The position numbers and the translations under genes are program-made. Of a DNA stretch of 11,600 nucleotides, positions 1-7,394 are shown one piece after another; within the stretch, counting starts at the first letter, position 1, and every line of letters begins with the position of its first letter. Source of the DNA: Desulfobacula sp. Lineage in GTDB: Bacteria > Desulfobacterota > Desulfobacteria > Desulfobacterales > Desulfobacteraceae. A model generated the notes under the pieces. The model was given only the letters and a program-made list of their open reading frames with translations. It ran no database searches and was not told the DNA's origin. Where the stretch lies: positions 1-11,600 of the forward strand of contig JAQICW010000041.1 in the NCBI GenBank assembly GCA_027858355.1, in the 5' to 3' direction.

Positions 1-2426
1 GGAAAATAGAACCAGCTCCTAAAAAAAGTCAATTAAAAGCTAAAAAGGGTAAGCCTGCCAAAGTTATTAAACCCGTGGAAATTGAAAAAACAGAAACAAT
101 TGAGACTGAAAAGACAAAAGGCGACCCTGAAGTTGATGTGACAGCAATTCCTCCTGCAAAGAAAGAAGACCTTAAACCTGAAGAATTGATTAAGGAAGAG
201 GATATAGAGAAAAAAAAGAAAAAGAAAAAGAAAAAATCCACTCCTGCAAAAATTGTTAAAATTGCAGATCCTTTAGTGCTTGAAAATTTAAGAAAATCCA
301 AGCCAGGCGAAGATAATAAAAGGGGTGGGGTGAAAAAAGACAGCAACAAGGAGAGTGCAAATAAAAAACCCTTTCAAAAGAAAGCCCCCGCACCCTCACG
401 GCCTCCTGCTACTCCTGGAAAGGCTGTTCCCGTGGCGAATATTCCCGTGTCCGATGAAATTGATACGCTAAAAAGAAAAAAAGAAAAAAGAAAAATCGTG
501 TTTGGTGATGACAAACCTGCTGCCGGGAAAAGAAAACAGCGTAAGAAAAAATCTGTGGTTGAAGGGGAGGCACTTTATGCCATCCCCCGCGGTAGAAAAA
601 AACGAGGCAAAAAGGATACTAGAGGGAAAAAGGGAAATAAGACCCAGATTACCACACCAAAAGCAATTAAAAGACGTATTAAGATTGATGACGCCATTGA
701 ACTTGCCGAACTTGCAAAGCGAATGGGTATCAAAGCAAATGAGATGATTGCTAAATTGATGACCGTAGGTGTTATGGCAACGGTGAATCAGACCATTGAT
801 TTTGATACGGCAGTGCTGGTTGCCACAGAATTCGATTTTGAAGTGGAAAAAGCAGCTTTTGAGGAAGAGGCCCTTCTCAATATTGAAATTGGGGATGATG
901 ATGAAGATAAAATGACTGGAAGAGCGCCGGTTGTAACTATCATGGGGCATGTAGACCATGGAAAAACCTCACTTTTAGACGTCATCAGGACATCTAAGAT
1001 TACCAGTGGTGAAGCTGGTGGAATTACCCAGCATATTGGTGCTTATAATGTTAAAACACCCAATGGCGGACGGATTACATTCCTTGATACACCAGGGCAT
1101 GCTGCCTTTACTGCAATGCGATCCAGGGGTGCCCAGGTCACGGATATTGTTATCCTTGTGGTTGCTGCCGATGACGGGGTGATGCCACAGACCATAGAAG
1201 CAATCAACCATTCAAAAGCAGCAGGTGTGCCAGTTGTGGTTGCTGTAAATAAAATGGATAAAGTCGGGGCTGATCCTGACAGAATCATGAGAGAATTATC
1301 AGAGCTTGATCTGCTTGCAGAAGACTGGGGCGGAAATGTCATATTTGTGAAAGTCTCTGCAAAGACAGGAGAGGGCATTGATAACCTTCTTGAAATGATT
1401 CTGTTGCAGTCTGAAGTTCTGGAACTCAAGGCGAATCCAGAAAGAAAAGCCACGGGTTATGTGGTAGAATCAAGGTTAGACGTCGGGCGTGGCGCTGTTG
1501 CAACAGTACTTGTAAAACAGGGAACCTTGAGAGATGGTGATCCAATTGTGTGTGGACACTATTCAGGTCGACTCAGGGCAATGATTGATGATTCCGGGGT
1601 CAGAATTGATAGCGCAGGCCCGAGTACTCCGGTTGAAATTGTTGGCCTGAACGGTGTGCCAGATGCCGGGGATGAGTTTATAGCTGTTGCCTCGGATAAG
1701 GATGCAAAACAGATTGCAGGCCACAGGATGCAGAAACAAAGGGCAAAAGAGTTGGCCAAGAAAAGCCGGGCAAATCTTGAAAAAATGTTTGAAAATCTTG
1801 GTTCTGCTGAAGGCAAGGAACTTAGGCTCATTGTTAAAGCAGATGTTCAGGGCTCCATTGAAGCCTTGAATGATTCATTAAAAGATCTGACCAAGGAAGA
1901 AGTGGAGATTAAAATTGTTCATTCCGGCGTTGGTACTATTAATGACTCAGATGTAGCTCTTGCAGCAGTATCTGATGCCATTATTATCGGATTTAATGTC
2001 CGACCGACAACTCAGATTCGAAAGTTTGCCAAGGATGAAAATGTGGATATGCGGTTTTATGATATTATTTATAATGTTATCAATGATATTAAGGCTGCAC
2101 TGGATGGTATGATGCCGTCAACATTCCATGAAATTATCATTGGACGGGCTGATGTTCGTGATATTTTTGTAGTGCCTAAGATGGGAACCATTGCAGGGTG
2201 CCATATTGCAGAAGGCAAAGTTATTCGAGGCAAGAAAGTAAGACTCTTAAGAGATGGCATTATCAAGTGTGATACAGAATTGTCATCACTCAGGCGGTTT
2301 AAAGATGATGCCAAAGAGGTGGAACAGGGATTTGAGTGCGGCATTGGTCTTAAAAAATACAATGATATCAAGGTGGGCGATACTATTGAGTGTTATGAAG
2401 TTGAAGAAAGAAAGTATAAAGGCTGA
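1..2426 (+). CDS. infB: Translation initiation factor IF-2, 5'-truncated by the window edge
   Basis: IF2 is the cytoplasmic GTPase that brings initiator fMet-tRNA to the 30S subunit and promotes subunit joining. The frame is open from base 3, so the true start lies upstream; the GTG at 75 is only an internal codon. About 808 codons are visible. The first ~200 residues are a lysine-rich, low-complexity linker, including nine consecutive lysines near 210-236. An IF2_N-type helical segment follows (about 680-850). The G domain carries G1 GHVDHGKT (945-968), then GGITQH, DTPGH, NKMDK and SAKTGEG. Domain II, a domain III with [10 protein letters not shown] (about 1840) and the C-terminal fMet-tRNA-binding domain ending in TGA complete the protein. 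rbfA follows after 10 nt, the usual neighbour in the nusA-infB cluster. Long charged N-terminal extensions are common in IF2. Identification is secure; only the 5' end is missing. Confidence 0.97.
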   Translation, partial: KIEPAPKKSQLKAKKGKPAKVIKPVEIEKTETIETEKTKGDPEVDVTAIPPAKKEDLKPEELIKEEDIEKKKKKKKKKSTPAKIVKIADPLVLENLRKSKPGEDNKRGGVKKDSNKESANKKPFQKKAPAPSRPPATPGKAVPVANIPVSDEIDTLKRKKEKRKIVFGDDKPAAGKRKQRKKKSVVEGEALYAIPRGRKKRGKKDTRGKKGNKTQITTPKAIKRRIKIDDAIELAELAKRMGIKANEMIAKLMTVGVMATVNQTIDFDTAVLVATEFDFEVEKAAFEEEALLNIEIGDDDEDKMTGRAPVVTIMGHVDHGKTSLLDVIRTSKITSGEAGGITQHIGAYNVKTPNGGRITFLDTPGHAAFTAMRSRGAQVTDIVILVVAADDGVMPQTIEAINHSKAAGVPVVVAVNKMDKVGADPDRIMRELSELDLLAEDWGGNVIFVKVSAKTGEGIDNLLEMILLQSEVLELKANPERKATGYVVESRLDVGRGAVATVLVKQGTLRDGDPIVCGHYSGRLRAMIDDSGVRIDSAGPSTPVEIVGLNGVPDAGDEFIAVASDKDAKQIAGHRMQKQRAKELAKKSRANLEKMFENLGSAEGKELRLIVKADVQGSIEALNDSLKDLTKEEVEIKIVHSGVGTINDSDVALAAVSDAIIIGFNVRPTTQIRKFAKDENVDMRFYDIIYNVINDIKAALDGMMPSTFHEIIIGRADVRDIFVVPKMGTIAGCHIAEGKVIRGKKVRLLRDGIIKCDTELSSLRRFKDDAKEVEQGFECGIGLKKYNDIKVGDTIECYEVEERKYKG

Positions 2427-2436
2427 TTAATTAAAC

Positions 2437-2805
2437 ATGAAACCCTATACAAGAGCCGACAGAATCAGTGGCAGGATTCAATATGCCATAACTGAACTTT
2501 TAAGTAAAAAAATGCAGGACCCTAGAATTGAGATGGCCACTGTGAGCGGTGTGAAAATGACGTCTGATCTTCGGGTTGCCAATGTGTATATTGCTGTTTT
2601 TGGAGATAAAAAACGAATTTCAGATGCCATGGATGGATTTAAGAATTCCAAGGGATTTATTAAGAAAAGCATTGCTCCGACATTGGGATTGAAATTCATG
2701 CCGGATTTAAAATTTTTCCATGATGATTCCTTTGACAAGGCTGCTAAAATGGATGAACTCATTAAATCCGCTTTAACCGGAACATCAGACGAACAACTAC
2801 CTTGA
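2437..2805 (+). CDS. rbfA: 30S ribosome-binding factor A (RbfA)
   Basis: RbfA is a small KH-like protein that binds the immature 30S subunit and helps 16S rRNA 5'-end maturation, including in cold adaptation. At 122 residues the length is normal for the family. Visible hallmarks are the N-terminal R-x-x-R-x-x-x-x-I helix (residues 6-16), DPRI at 28-31, the strand-forming TVSGVKMTSDLRVANVYIAVFGD (35-57, given here only as the conserved core), the SKG kink before helix 3 (71-73) and the C-terminal LKFFHDDSFD (91-100). The ATG lies 10 nt after the infB stop and no strong Shine-Dalgarno sequence sits at the usual distance, so translation is probably coupled to infB. truB begins 10 nt downstream. 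The ylxP (DUF503) and DHH-phosphoesterase genes that often flank rbfA in related bacteria are absent here. Confidence 0.95.
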   Translation: MKPYTRADRISGRIQYAITELLSKKMQDPRIEMATVSGVKMTSDLRVANVYIAVFGDKKRISDAMDGFKNSKGFIKKSIAPTLGLKFMPDLKFFHDDSFDKAAKMDELIKSALTGTSDEQLP

Positions 2806-2815
2806 AAAAAATTAA

Positions 2816-3517
2816 ATGAAAAATGGTATTATAGCGGTTCATAAGCCTTGCGGCATATCTTCAGCCAGTGTGGTGGCTCGTGTAAAAAAGGCTTTGGGGG
2901 CGAAAAAAGTTGGGCATACCGGGACCCTGGACCCTTTTGCCACAGGATTGCTGCTTTGCGGGATTAACAAAGGGACCCGGATATCTGGATTTTTTCTTGG
3001 CGGCCATAAAAGGTATCTTGCCAGGATCTGTCTGGGGGTTGAAACTGACACCTATGATCTGACTGGTAAAACAGTTTCTACAGCCCCAAAAAAGATCATG
3101 GATGGTCTCAAAAAACAGGATATCCAGGAGGCTGTAAAATCTTTTATAGGTATCCAGGACCAGGTAGCACCAGCCTTTTCTGCTTTGAAGCATGAAGGCC
3201 AGCCTTTGTATAAACTGGCGCGGCAGGGAAAGAAAATACAAAAGCCGCCAAGGCAGATTGAGATTTTTGATATCAGCATCAACCATATTGAGTTGCCGAA
3301 TATTGACATAGACGTTTTTTGCTCGGCAGGGACCTATATCAGAAGTCTTGGCTTTGATATAGGCAGAAAACTTGGATGCGGTGCTCATCTGTCAAAACTT
3401 TGCAGAACCCAGTCCAGTCAATTTTTTTTAGACAATGCCATTGAATTGGATGCGCTTGAAAAACTTGATAAAGATGCTGTTGAGAAAAGAATAGTTCCCT
3501 TATCAAAGTGTCTTTAA
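2816..3517 (+). CDS. truB: tRNA pseudouridine-55 synthase TruB, catalytic domain, ended by an in-frame TAA
   Basis: TruB isomerises U55 to pseudouridine in the T-loop of tRNAs and also acts as a tRNA chaperone. The 233 residues hold the whole catalytic fold: HKPCGISSA at 9-17, motif II HTGTLDPFATGLL (34-46) with the catalytic Asp39, KRY at 65-67, GVETDTYDLTG (74-84), SALKHEGQPLYKLARQG (122-138), YIRSLG with Arg176 (174-179) and GAHLSKLCRT (189-198). Family members are usually about 300 residues because a PUA-like C-terminal domain follows. Here the frame stops with TAA at 3515-3517, then continues uninterrupted from 3518 to 3721 with a sequence that fits that domain. Together the two pieces span 302 codons, close to the E. 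coli length. The catalytic part may still be active, with altered tRNA binding. No clear Shine-Dalgarno sequence precedes the ATG; it lies 10 nt after rbfA. Confidence 0.93.
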   Translation: MKNGIIAVHKPCGISSASVVARVKKALGAKKVGHTGTLDPFATGLLLCGINKGTRISGFFLGGHKRYLARICLGVETDTYDLTGKTVSTAPKKIMDGLKKQDIQEAVKSFIGIQDQVAPAFSALKHEGQPLYKLARQGKKIQKPPRQIEIFDISINHIELPNIDIDVFCSAGTYIRSLGFDIGRKLGCGAHLSKLCRTQSSQFFLDNAIELDALEKLDKDAVEKRIVPLSKCL

Positions 3518-3520
3518 TTT

Positions 3521-3721
3521 ATGCCCCAAATTTTAGCCAGCAAATCCATTGCCCAAAAAATTAAATTTGGTCAAAAGCTTTTAAAAAAAGAATTTTCTGA
3601 TATCCAGGAAAAAAAAAGCCAATTTATCCGGGTGATTGATGATAATAACAACCTTCTGGCGATCGTTCAATTAAGTGAAAACGGGGAAGAATATAATTAT
3701 TCTTGCGTTTTTTCAAGTTAA
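3521..3721 (+). CDS. Detached C-terminal PUA-like domain of TruB (same frame as truB, after a stop codon)
   Basis: This 66-residue open frame is in phase with truB, separated only by TAA and one Phe codon. From memory of the TruB family, its pattern matches the C-terminal domain: MPQILASKSIAQKIKFGQKL resembles the 'LPxVxV...A..L..Gq.l' start, FIRVID followed by LLAIVQL resembles the 'vrv.d..g.LLAi' strands, and it ends in VF as many TruB proteins do. A PUA domain helps hold the tRNA acceptor and T arms. It could be (a) the remnant of a truB inactivated by a nonsense mutation, (b) a separately translated subunit made by re-initiation at the ATG 4 nt past the stop, or (c) part of an intact gene if the TAA is a sequencing error. 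No Shine-Dalgarno sequence precedes this ATG. The absence of further stops or frameshifts suggests the break is recent, or that the piece is still used. Confidence 0.75.
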   Translation: MPQILASKSIAQKIKFGQKLLKKEFSDIQEKKSQFIRVIDDNNNLLAIVQLSENGEEYNYSCVFSS

Positions 3722-3875
3722 CTGGTATTTGTAGAAGGTTCATATATATATGTAATGGTATGGTGATCTGTTTTGGATTTCTTTTTTCTGAATGGAATAT
3801 CGGATGGGAAATCATAAAAAATCAGGTTGTCAAAGCATGCCATGTTTTATTTATTCCAACTAAAGGAGTTTTAAA
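3722..3875 (+). promoter_or_regulatory. rpsO leader / intergenic region, possible weak promoter
   Basis: This 154-nt stretch between the truB tail and rpsO holds no convincing gene. An AT-rich patch carries TGTAAT (3751-3756, five of six matches to TATAAT), 16 nt after TTGTAG (3729-3734), which matches TTGACA only in its first half. S15 represses its own mRNA through leader structures in several bacteria, so a leader here is plausible. I see no strong long hairpin, only a 4-bp AACT/AGTT pair flanking the Shine-Dalgarno sequence. The promoter call is tentative. Confidence 0.25.
3862..3868 (+). promoter_or_regulatory. Ribosome-binding site of rpsO, fixes the GTG start
   Basis: AAAGGAG sits 7 nt before GTG at 3876. 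This strong site and the exact 89-residue S15 length support the GTG start rather than a later ATG. Confidence 0.85.
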
Positions 3876-4145
3876 GTGGTTTTATTAGCAGAGAATAAAG
3901 ATGAGATGATTGAACAATTCAAGCTCCACGAGTCTGATACAGGCTCACCAGAGGTGCAGGTTGGCATTTTAACCCACCGCATCAGCTATCTTACAGAGCA
4001 TCTTAAAGTTCACAAGAAAGACCATCATTCAAGACGGGGTCTGTTGATTCTTGTCGGGCGGCGCAGAAGTCTTCTGGATTATGTTAAGAAAAAAGATGTG
4101 AACAGATACCGTTCTTTAATTGAAAGACTCGGACTTAGAAGATAA
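3876..4145 (+). CDS. rpsO: Ribosomal protein S15 (uS15)
   Basis: S15 is an early-binding 30S protein that holds the three-way junction of the 16S rRNA central domain and contributes to bridge B4 with the 50S subunit. The product is 89 residues, exactly the usual length. Conserved blocks are TGSPEVQV (22-29), [25 protein letters not shown] compressed around residues 31-55, the [14 protein letters not shown] core (56-69) and the C-terminal LIERLGLRR. Translation starts at GTG with a strong Shine-Dalgarno sequence. The gene is followed by a 14-bp terminator hairpin and then pnp, the conserved rpsO-pnp pairing. Confidence 0.98.
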   Translation: MVLLAENKDEMIEQFKLHESDTGSPEVQVGILTHRISYLTEHLKVHKKDHHSRRGLLILVGRRRSLLDYVKKKDVNRYRSLIERLGLRR

Positions 4146-4156
4146 AAATGACAATC

Positions 4157-4206
4157 AACTGGTTTTTGACATGTTGTTGGTCAAAAACCAGTTTTTTATT
4201 TTTATC
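4157..4206 (+). terminator. Rho-independent terminator after rpsO
   Basis: Left arm AACTGGTTTTTGAC (4157-4170) pairs perfectly over 14 bp with GTCAAAAACCAGTT (4180-4193), with a 9-nt loop between. A T-rich tail follows (TTTTATTTTTATC). It lies 12 nt after the rpsO stop. In a gene pair that is often co-transcribed it may act as a partial terminator, letting only some transcripts into pnp. Confidence 0.88.
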
Positions 4207-4269
4207 AAAATTATTTTTATCAATTTTATTATCGGGGCGGCAATTTTCAGGGAATTTTTTAAATAAGTT

Positions 4270-4311
4270 CGCAGGTTTGCCATTAAGTTTATATTTAATG
4301 GCAAACCTGCG
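4270..4311 (+). promoter_or_regulatory. 17-bp perfect hairpin in the pnp leader (RNase III-type site or second terminator)
   Basis: CGCAGGTTTGCCATTAA (4270-4286) pairs perfectly with TTAATGGCAAACCTGCG (4295-4311) around an 8-nt loop. It is followed by GGTTTATTATTTTT. The stem ends 60 nt before the pnp start. In E. coli, RNase III cuts a double-stranded stem in the pnp leader and PNPase then degrades the processed duplex, so this stem could serve a similar autoregulatory loop. The T-rich tail equally allows a tandem terminator; the sequence alone does not decide. Confidence 0.6.
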
Positions 4312-4361
4312 GGTTTATTATTTTTAAAAATTTCCTTACACTTTGCTGCCCTTTTTATTAC

Positions 4362-4369
4362 AGGAGAAG
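4362..4369 (+). promoter_or_regulatory. Ribosome-binding site of pnp
   Basis: AGGAGAAG lies just before the ATG at 4372, with the AGGAG core 5 nt from it. This is one of the clearest Shine-Dalgarno sequences in the window and fixes the pnp start. Confidence 0.85.
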
Positions 4370-4371
4370 TT

Positions 4372-6459
4372 ATGGAAAAAAAATTTACAACAACCATTAA
4401 TGGGAAAGAATTTTCCATCAGTGGGGGAAAAATTGCCAAACAGGCATCAGGATCAGTAATTGTACAATATGGGGAAACTATTGTAATGGTTCCGGCTGTT
4501 GCTTCAAAAGATCCAAAACCAGAGATCAGTTTTCTGCCTTTAACTGTTGAGTACCAGGAAAAAATTTATTCAGCAGGAAGAATCCCGGGAAATTATTTCA
4601 GGCGGGAAATCGGCAGGCCTTCTGAAAAAGAAACCCTGACAGCAAGATTAATCGACAGACCCATTCGTCCTCTTTTTAATGAGGGCTACAATTTTGAGAC
4701 TCAGGTCATTGCAACTGTCATTTCAATGGATAAGATCCATGAACCTGATACCCTTGCCATAGTGGGAGCATCTGCAGCCTTACAAATTTCTGATATTCCC
4801 TTTGCAGGGCCCATTGCCGGTATTAAAGTCGGCAGGATAGATGGGCAGTTCATTGCAAACCCGACCATAGAAGAGATGAAAGAAAGTGATATTGAGCTTG
4901 TTGTGGCAGGATCTAAAACCGGGGTGGTCATGGTTGAAGGCGGGGCAGATATTGTCTCTGAAAAAGACATGCTGGATGCTATCTTTTTTGGGCATGAAGC
5001 CATGCAGCCCATTATTGATCTGCAGGTTCAAATAAAAGAAGCCTTTGGAAAAGAAAAACATGTGTTTGTACCGTCGGCGAGGGATGAAGAACTGGATGCC
5101 AAGGTGATTGAATACTCAAAGGATAAAATTTATAAACAGGTTCAGATCAAAACAAAGATAGAGCGCCAAAATGCACTCAGTGATTTAAAAACACAGGTTG
5201 TTGAACATTTCAGCGAAGCCTATCCTGAACAGACAAAAGATATAAAAGAAGCTTTTTCCAAATGTGTGAAAAAAGTCAGTCGTGATATAGTTCTGAAAGA
5301 AGATAAAAGGATTGACGGCAGGGCTTTTGATGAAATCAGACAGATCGACTGTGAAGTGGGACTCCTTCCCATGCCCCACGGGTCAGCTCTTTTTACAAGG
5401 GGTGAAACCCAGGTCCTAGGTGTTTTAACCCTTGGTTCCGGCATGGATGAACAACGTGTTGAAACTCTTATGGGAAATGAAACCCGGGCTTTTATGCTCC
5501 ATTATAATTTTCCTGCTTTTTCAGTGGGGGAAGTAAGACGGGCGGGAGGTCCCAGCAGACGGGATGTTGGCCATGGAAACCTTGCTACCCGCGCCATTCA
5601 ACGAGTCCTTCCAACCCCTGAAGAGTTTGAATATACTATTCGCCTGGTGGGAGAAGTTTTGGAGTCCAACGGGAGTTCATCCATGGGAACTATATGTTCA
5701 GGTATCCTGGCATTAATGGATGGTGGTGTTCCAATAAAAGCGCCGGTTTCCGGGATTGCCATGGGACTTGTAAAAGATGGCGATAAAATTGCTGTGCTTT
5801 CGGATATTATGGGAGATGAAGATCATTTCGGAGATATGGATTTTAAGGTGGCTGGAACTGCTGAAGGGATTACTGCTCTCCAGATGGACATCAAGATTAA
5901 AGAGCTCTCTAAAGAGATCATGGAAAAAGCACTTAATCAGGCCAGAGGCGGCAGGTTGCACATCCTTGATAAAATGCTTGAAACCCTTAAGAACACAAGA
6001 CCGGAAGTTTCTCCCCGGGCACCCAAAATTGTCAGTATCCAGATTAATTCCGATAAAATCAGAGATATAATTGGTCCTGGCGGAAAAGTGATCCGTGCGC
6101 TCCAGGCTGAAACCAACACCGTCATTGAGGTGAATGATGCAGGTATCGTCAAGATTGCGGCACAAAATGAAGAAGATGCCGCCCTTGCCTTAAAAATGGT
6201 ATCAGATATTGCACTTGATCCTGAAATTGGTGCCATTTATCAAGGCACAGTTGTTAAAATCACTGATTTTGGTGCTTTTGTAAATATTAAACAGGGAACT
6301 GACGGACTGGTACATATTTCTGAACTTGCAGACTACAGAGTCAAAAAAGTCACAGACGTGGTTAAAGAAGGGGATGTCATCCCTGTAAAGGTACTTGATG
6401 TTACCCGGGATGGAAAAATAAAGCTGAGTTATAAAGCAGCAAAAGAAGATGACAAATAA
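4372..6459 (+). CDS. pnp: Polynucleotide phosphorylase (polyribonucleotide nucleotidyltransferase)
   Basis: PNPase is a cytoplasmic trimer that degrades RNA 3'-to-5' by phosphorolysis and can run in reverse to add tails; in many bacteria it joins the RNA degradosome. The product has 695 residues, normal for the family. In order it shows the first RNase PH domain with the [14 protein letters not shown] segment and [10 protein letters not shown] (residues ~78-103), the all-helical linker, and a second RNase PH domain. The second domain has GSSSM (434-438), matching the phosphate-binding serines, and [16 protein letters not shown] with Asp482 and Asp488, matching the E. coli metal-binding Asp486/Asp492. 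A KH domain follows with GPGG at 568-571, and an S1 domain begins near residue 622 ([15 protein letters not shown]). All key residues are present. Its last 11 nt overlap the start of the downstream hydrolase gene. Confidence 0.98.
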   Translation: MEKKFTTTINGKEFSISGGKIAKQASGSVIVQYGETIVMVPAVASKDPKPEISFLPLTVEYQEKIYSAGRIPGNYFRREIGRPSEKETLTARLIDRPIRPLFNEGYNFETQVIATVISMDKIHEPDTLAIVGASAALQISDIPFAGPIAGIKVGRIDGQFIANPTIEEMKESDIELVVAGSKTGVVMVEGGADIVSEKDMLDAIFFGHEAMQPIIDLQVQIKEAFGKEKHVFVPSARDEELDAKVIEYSKDKIYKQVQIKTKIERQNALSDLKTQVVEHFSEAYPEQTKDIKEAFSKCVKKVSRDIVLKEDKRIDGRAFDEIRQIDCEVGLLPMPHGSALFTRGETQVLGVLTLGSGMDEQRVETLMGNETRAFMLHYNFPAFSVGEVRRAGGPSRRDVGHGNLATRAIQRVLPTPEEFEYTIRLVGEVLESNGSSSMGTICSGILALMDGGVPIKAPVSGIAMGLVKDGDKIAVLSDIMGDEDHFGDMDFKVAGTAEGITALQMDIKIKELSKEIMEKALNQARGGRLHILDKMLETLKNTRPEVSPRAPKIVSIQINSDKIRDIIGPGGKVIRALQAETNTVIEVNDAGIVKIAAQNEEDAALALKMVSDIALDPEIGAIYQGTVVKITDFGAFVNIKQGTDGLVHISELADYRVKKVTDVVKEGDVIPVKVLDVTRDGKIKLSYKAAKEDDK

Positions 6460-7225
6460 TTCATTTTGTATCTGTCCCCTTGCCAGTGGCAGCAAGGGGA
6501 ACAGTCTTTTTGTGTCATGCCGCAATAGTTCCATTCTGATTGATGCAGGTCTTTCAGGGATTGAAATTGAACGGCGGTTGAACGTCTTGAATATCAATCC
6601 TGAAAGTCTTACAGCCATCATCATCACCCATGAGCATTCCGATCATGTAAAAGGTGTCGGCATATTGAGCCGTCGATTTAAACTCCCTGTTTATATTACA
6701 CAAAAGACCTATGAGGCAGCTCGAAACCTTGGCAAAATCGAAGACCTATGTTTTTTTGAGTGCGGCACCCCCTTTGAAATCGATCAAATTCTGGTAAGCC
6801 CTTTTTCCACCTCACATGATGCCACAGATCCAGCCGGATTGACCTTGGAATATAATGGCCACAAAATAGGGATCGCAACGGACCTGGGTATTGTGACAAG
6901 TCTTGTAAAAGAGCATTTGAAAAACAGCCATATTTTATACCTTGAATCAAACCATGATCCTGACATGCTTATTAATGGTTCCTATCCATGGCACCTCAAA
7001 CAAAGAATCAAAGGCCGGACCGGCCATCTGTCCAATATGGATGCTGGAATACTTTTATCGGAAATCAGGACAGAGGGCTTAAAACATGTCATTCTTGCGC
7101 ATTTGAGTGAAGAAAATAACTGCCCTCAAAAAGCAGTTCAAGAGATTTTAAAAAGCCTGAATGGTTCAAATGTTGTCCTGCATGTAGCTCGCCCTGATCA
7201 ACCGGGAACGATTATAAAACTGTAA
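6449..7225 (+). CDS. MBL-fold metallo-hydrolase of the YycJ/WalJ type
   Basis: This 258-residue protein has the metal-ligand set of the metallo-beta-lactamase superfamily: HEHSDH at 61-66, His123 in [10 protein letters not shown], Asp145 in ATDLG and His218 in LAHLSEENN. The N-terminal [10 protein letters not shown] (11-20), the ESNHDPDML segment (166-173) and TGHLSN (191-196) are typical of the YycJ/WalJ branch. Bacillus members of that branch are reported DNA exonucleases linked to cell-wall regulation or mismatch repair. The substrate here cannot be read from sequence; a nucleic-acid phosphodiesterase is the best guess. No signal peptide is seen, so it should be cytoplasmic. The ATG overlaps the last 11 nt of pnp, with only a weak AAAGAAG upstream, which argues for translational coupling to pnp. 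The gene ends 8-11 nt before a large palindrome. Confidence 0.88.
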   Translation: MTNNSFCICPLASGSKGNSLFVSCRNSSILIDAGLSGIEIERRLNVLNINPESLTAIIITHEHSDHVKGVGILSRRFKLPVYITQKTYEAARNLGKIEDLCFFECGTPFEIDQILVSPFSTSHDATDPAGLTLEYNGHKIGIATDLGIVTSLVKEHLKNSHILYLESNHDPDMLINGSYPWHLKQRIKGRTGHLSNMDAGILLSEIRTEGLKHVILAHLSEENNCPQKAVQEILKSLNGSNVVLHVARPDQPGTIIKL

Positions 7226-7235
7226 ACCAATCCTT

Positions 7236-7394
7236 AGGGCCCACTCAAAAATAACTTTACATTTTGGAAGCCGATTCATCCTGTCCGGCTGCGCCCTGAA
7301 AACACGGTATATGCTTGATATGCCTTGGTTTTCAGGACTTACCGGACAGGTGCCTCAACTCCCAAAATTGGTAATTTATTTTTGAGTGAACCCT
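7236..7394. repeat. Imperfect palindrome of about 160 bp, MITE-like or REP-like, between convergent genes
   Basis: Nearly the whole gap between two convergent genes folds back on itself in register. The outer arms are CACTCAAAAATAA (7242-7254) and TTATTTTTGAGTG (7376-7388), extended by GGG/CCC across a 2-nt mismatch. Further in are ATTTTGG (7261-7267) with CCAAAAT (7362-7368), CCTGTCCGG (7280-7288) with CCGGACAGG (7342-7350), and CCTGAAAAC (7295-7303) with GTTTTCAGG (7328-7336). The apex is GGTATAT/ATATGCC (7306-7312, 7318-7324, one G-U) with a 5-nt loop. It has no coding capacity. It may work as a bidirectional terminator. Its organised form suggests a small mobile palindromic element. Only one copy is in the window, so repetitiveness is inferred. 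Confidence 0.75.

Noticed and set aside
29..349. Minus-strand open frame rich in Phe and Ser opposite the infB N-terminus
   Set aside because: It is the antisense reading of the lysine-rich infB linker (poly-Lys becomes poly-Phe); no independent coding signal.
468..1453. Several minus-strand open frames of 65-163 codons opposite the infB G domain
   Set aside because: They lie wholly within a clear, conserved + strand gene and show no recognisable motif or start signal.
2861..3388. Minus-strand open frame of 175 codons opposite truB
   Set aside because: It overlaps the conserved TruB catalytic motifs in full; best explained as a shadow frame.
3515..3517. Idea of programmed stop-codon recoding at the truB TAA
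   Set aside because: TAA is not used for selenocysteine or pyrrolysine, no recoding hairpin follows it, and several other genes in the window end in TAA.
3703..3888. Plus-strand 61-codon open frame between the truB tail and rpsO
   Set aside because: It overlaps both neighbours, has no Shine-Dalgarno sequence, and its Cys/Phe/Ile-rich product looks like translated AT-rich spacer.
6202..6627. Minus-strand 141-codon open frame across the pnp/MBL junction
   Set aside because: It runs antisense to the conserved S1 domain and the MBL start; no motif supports it.
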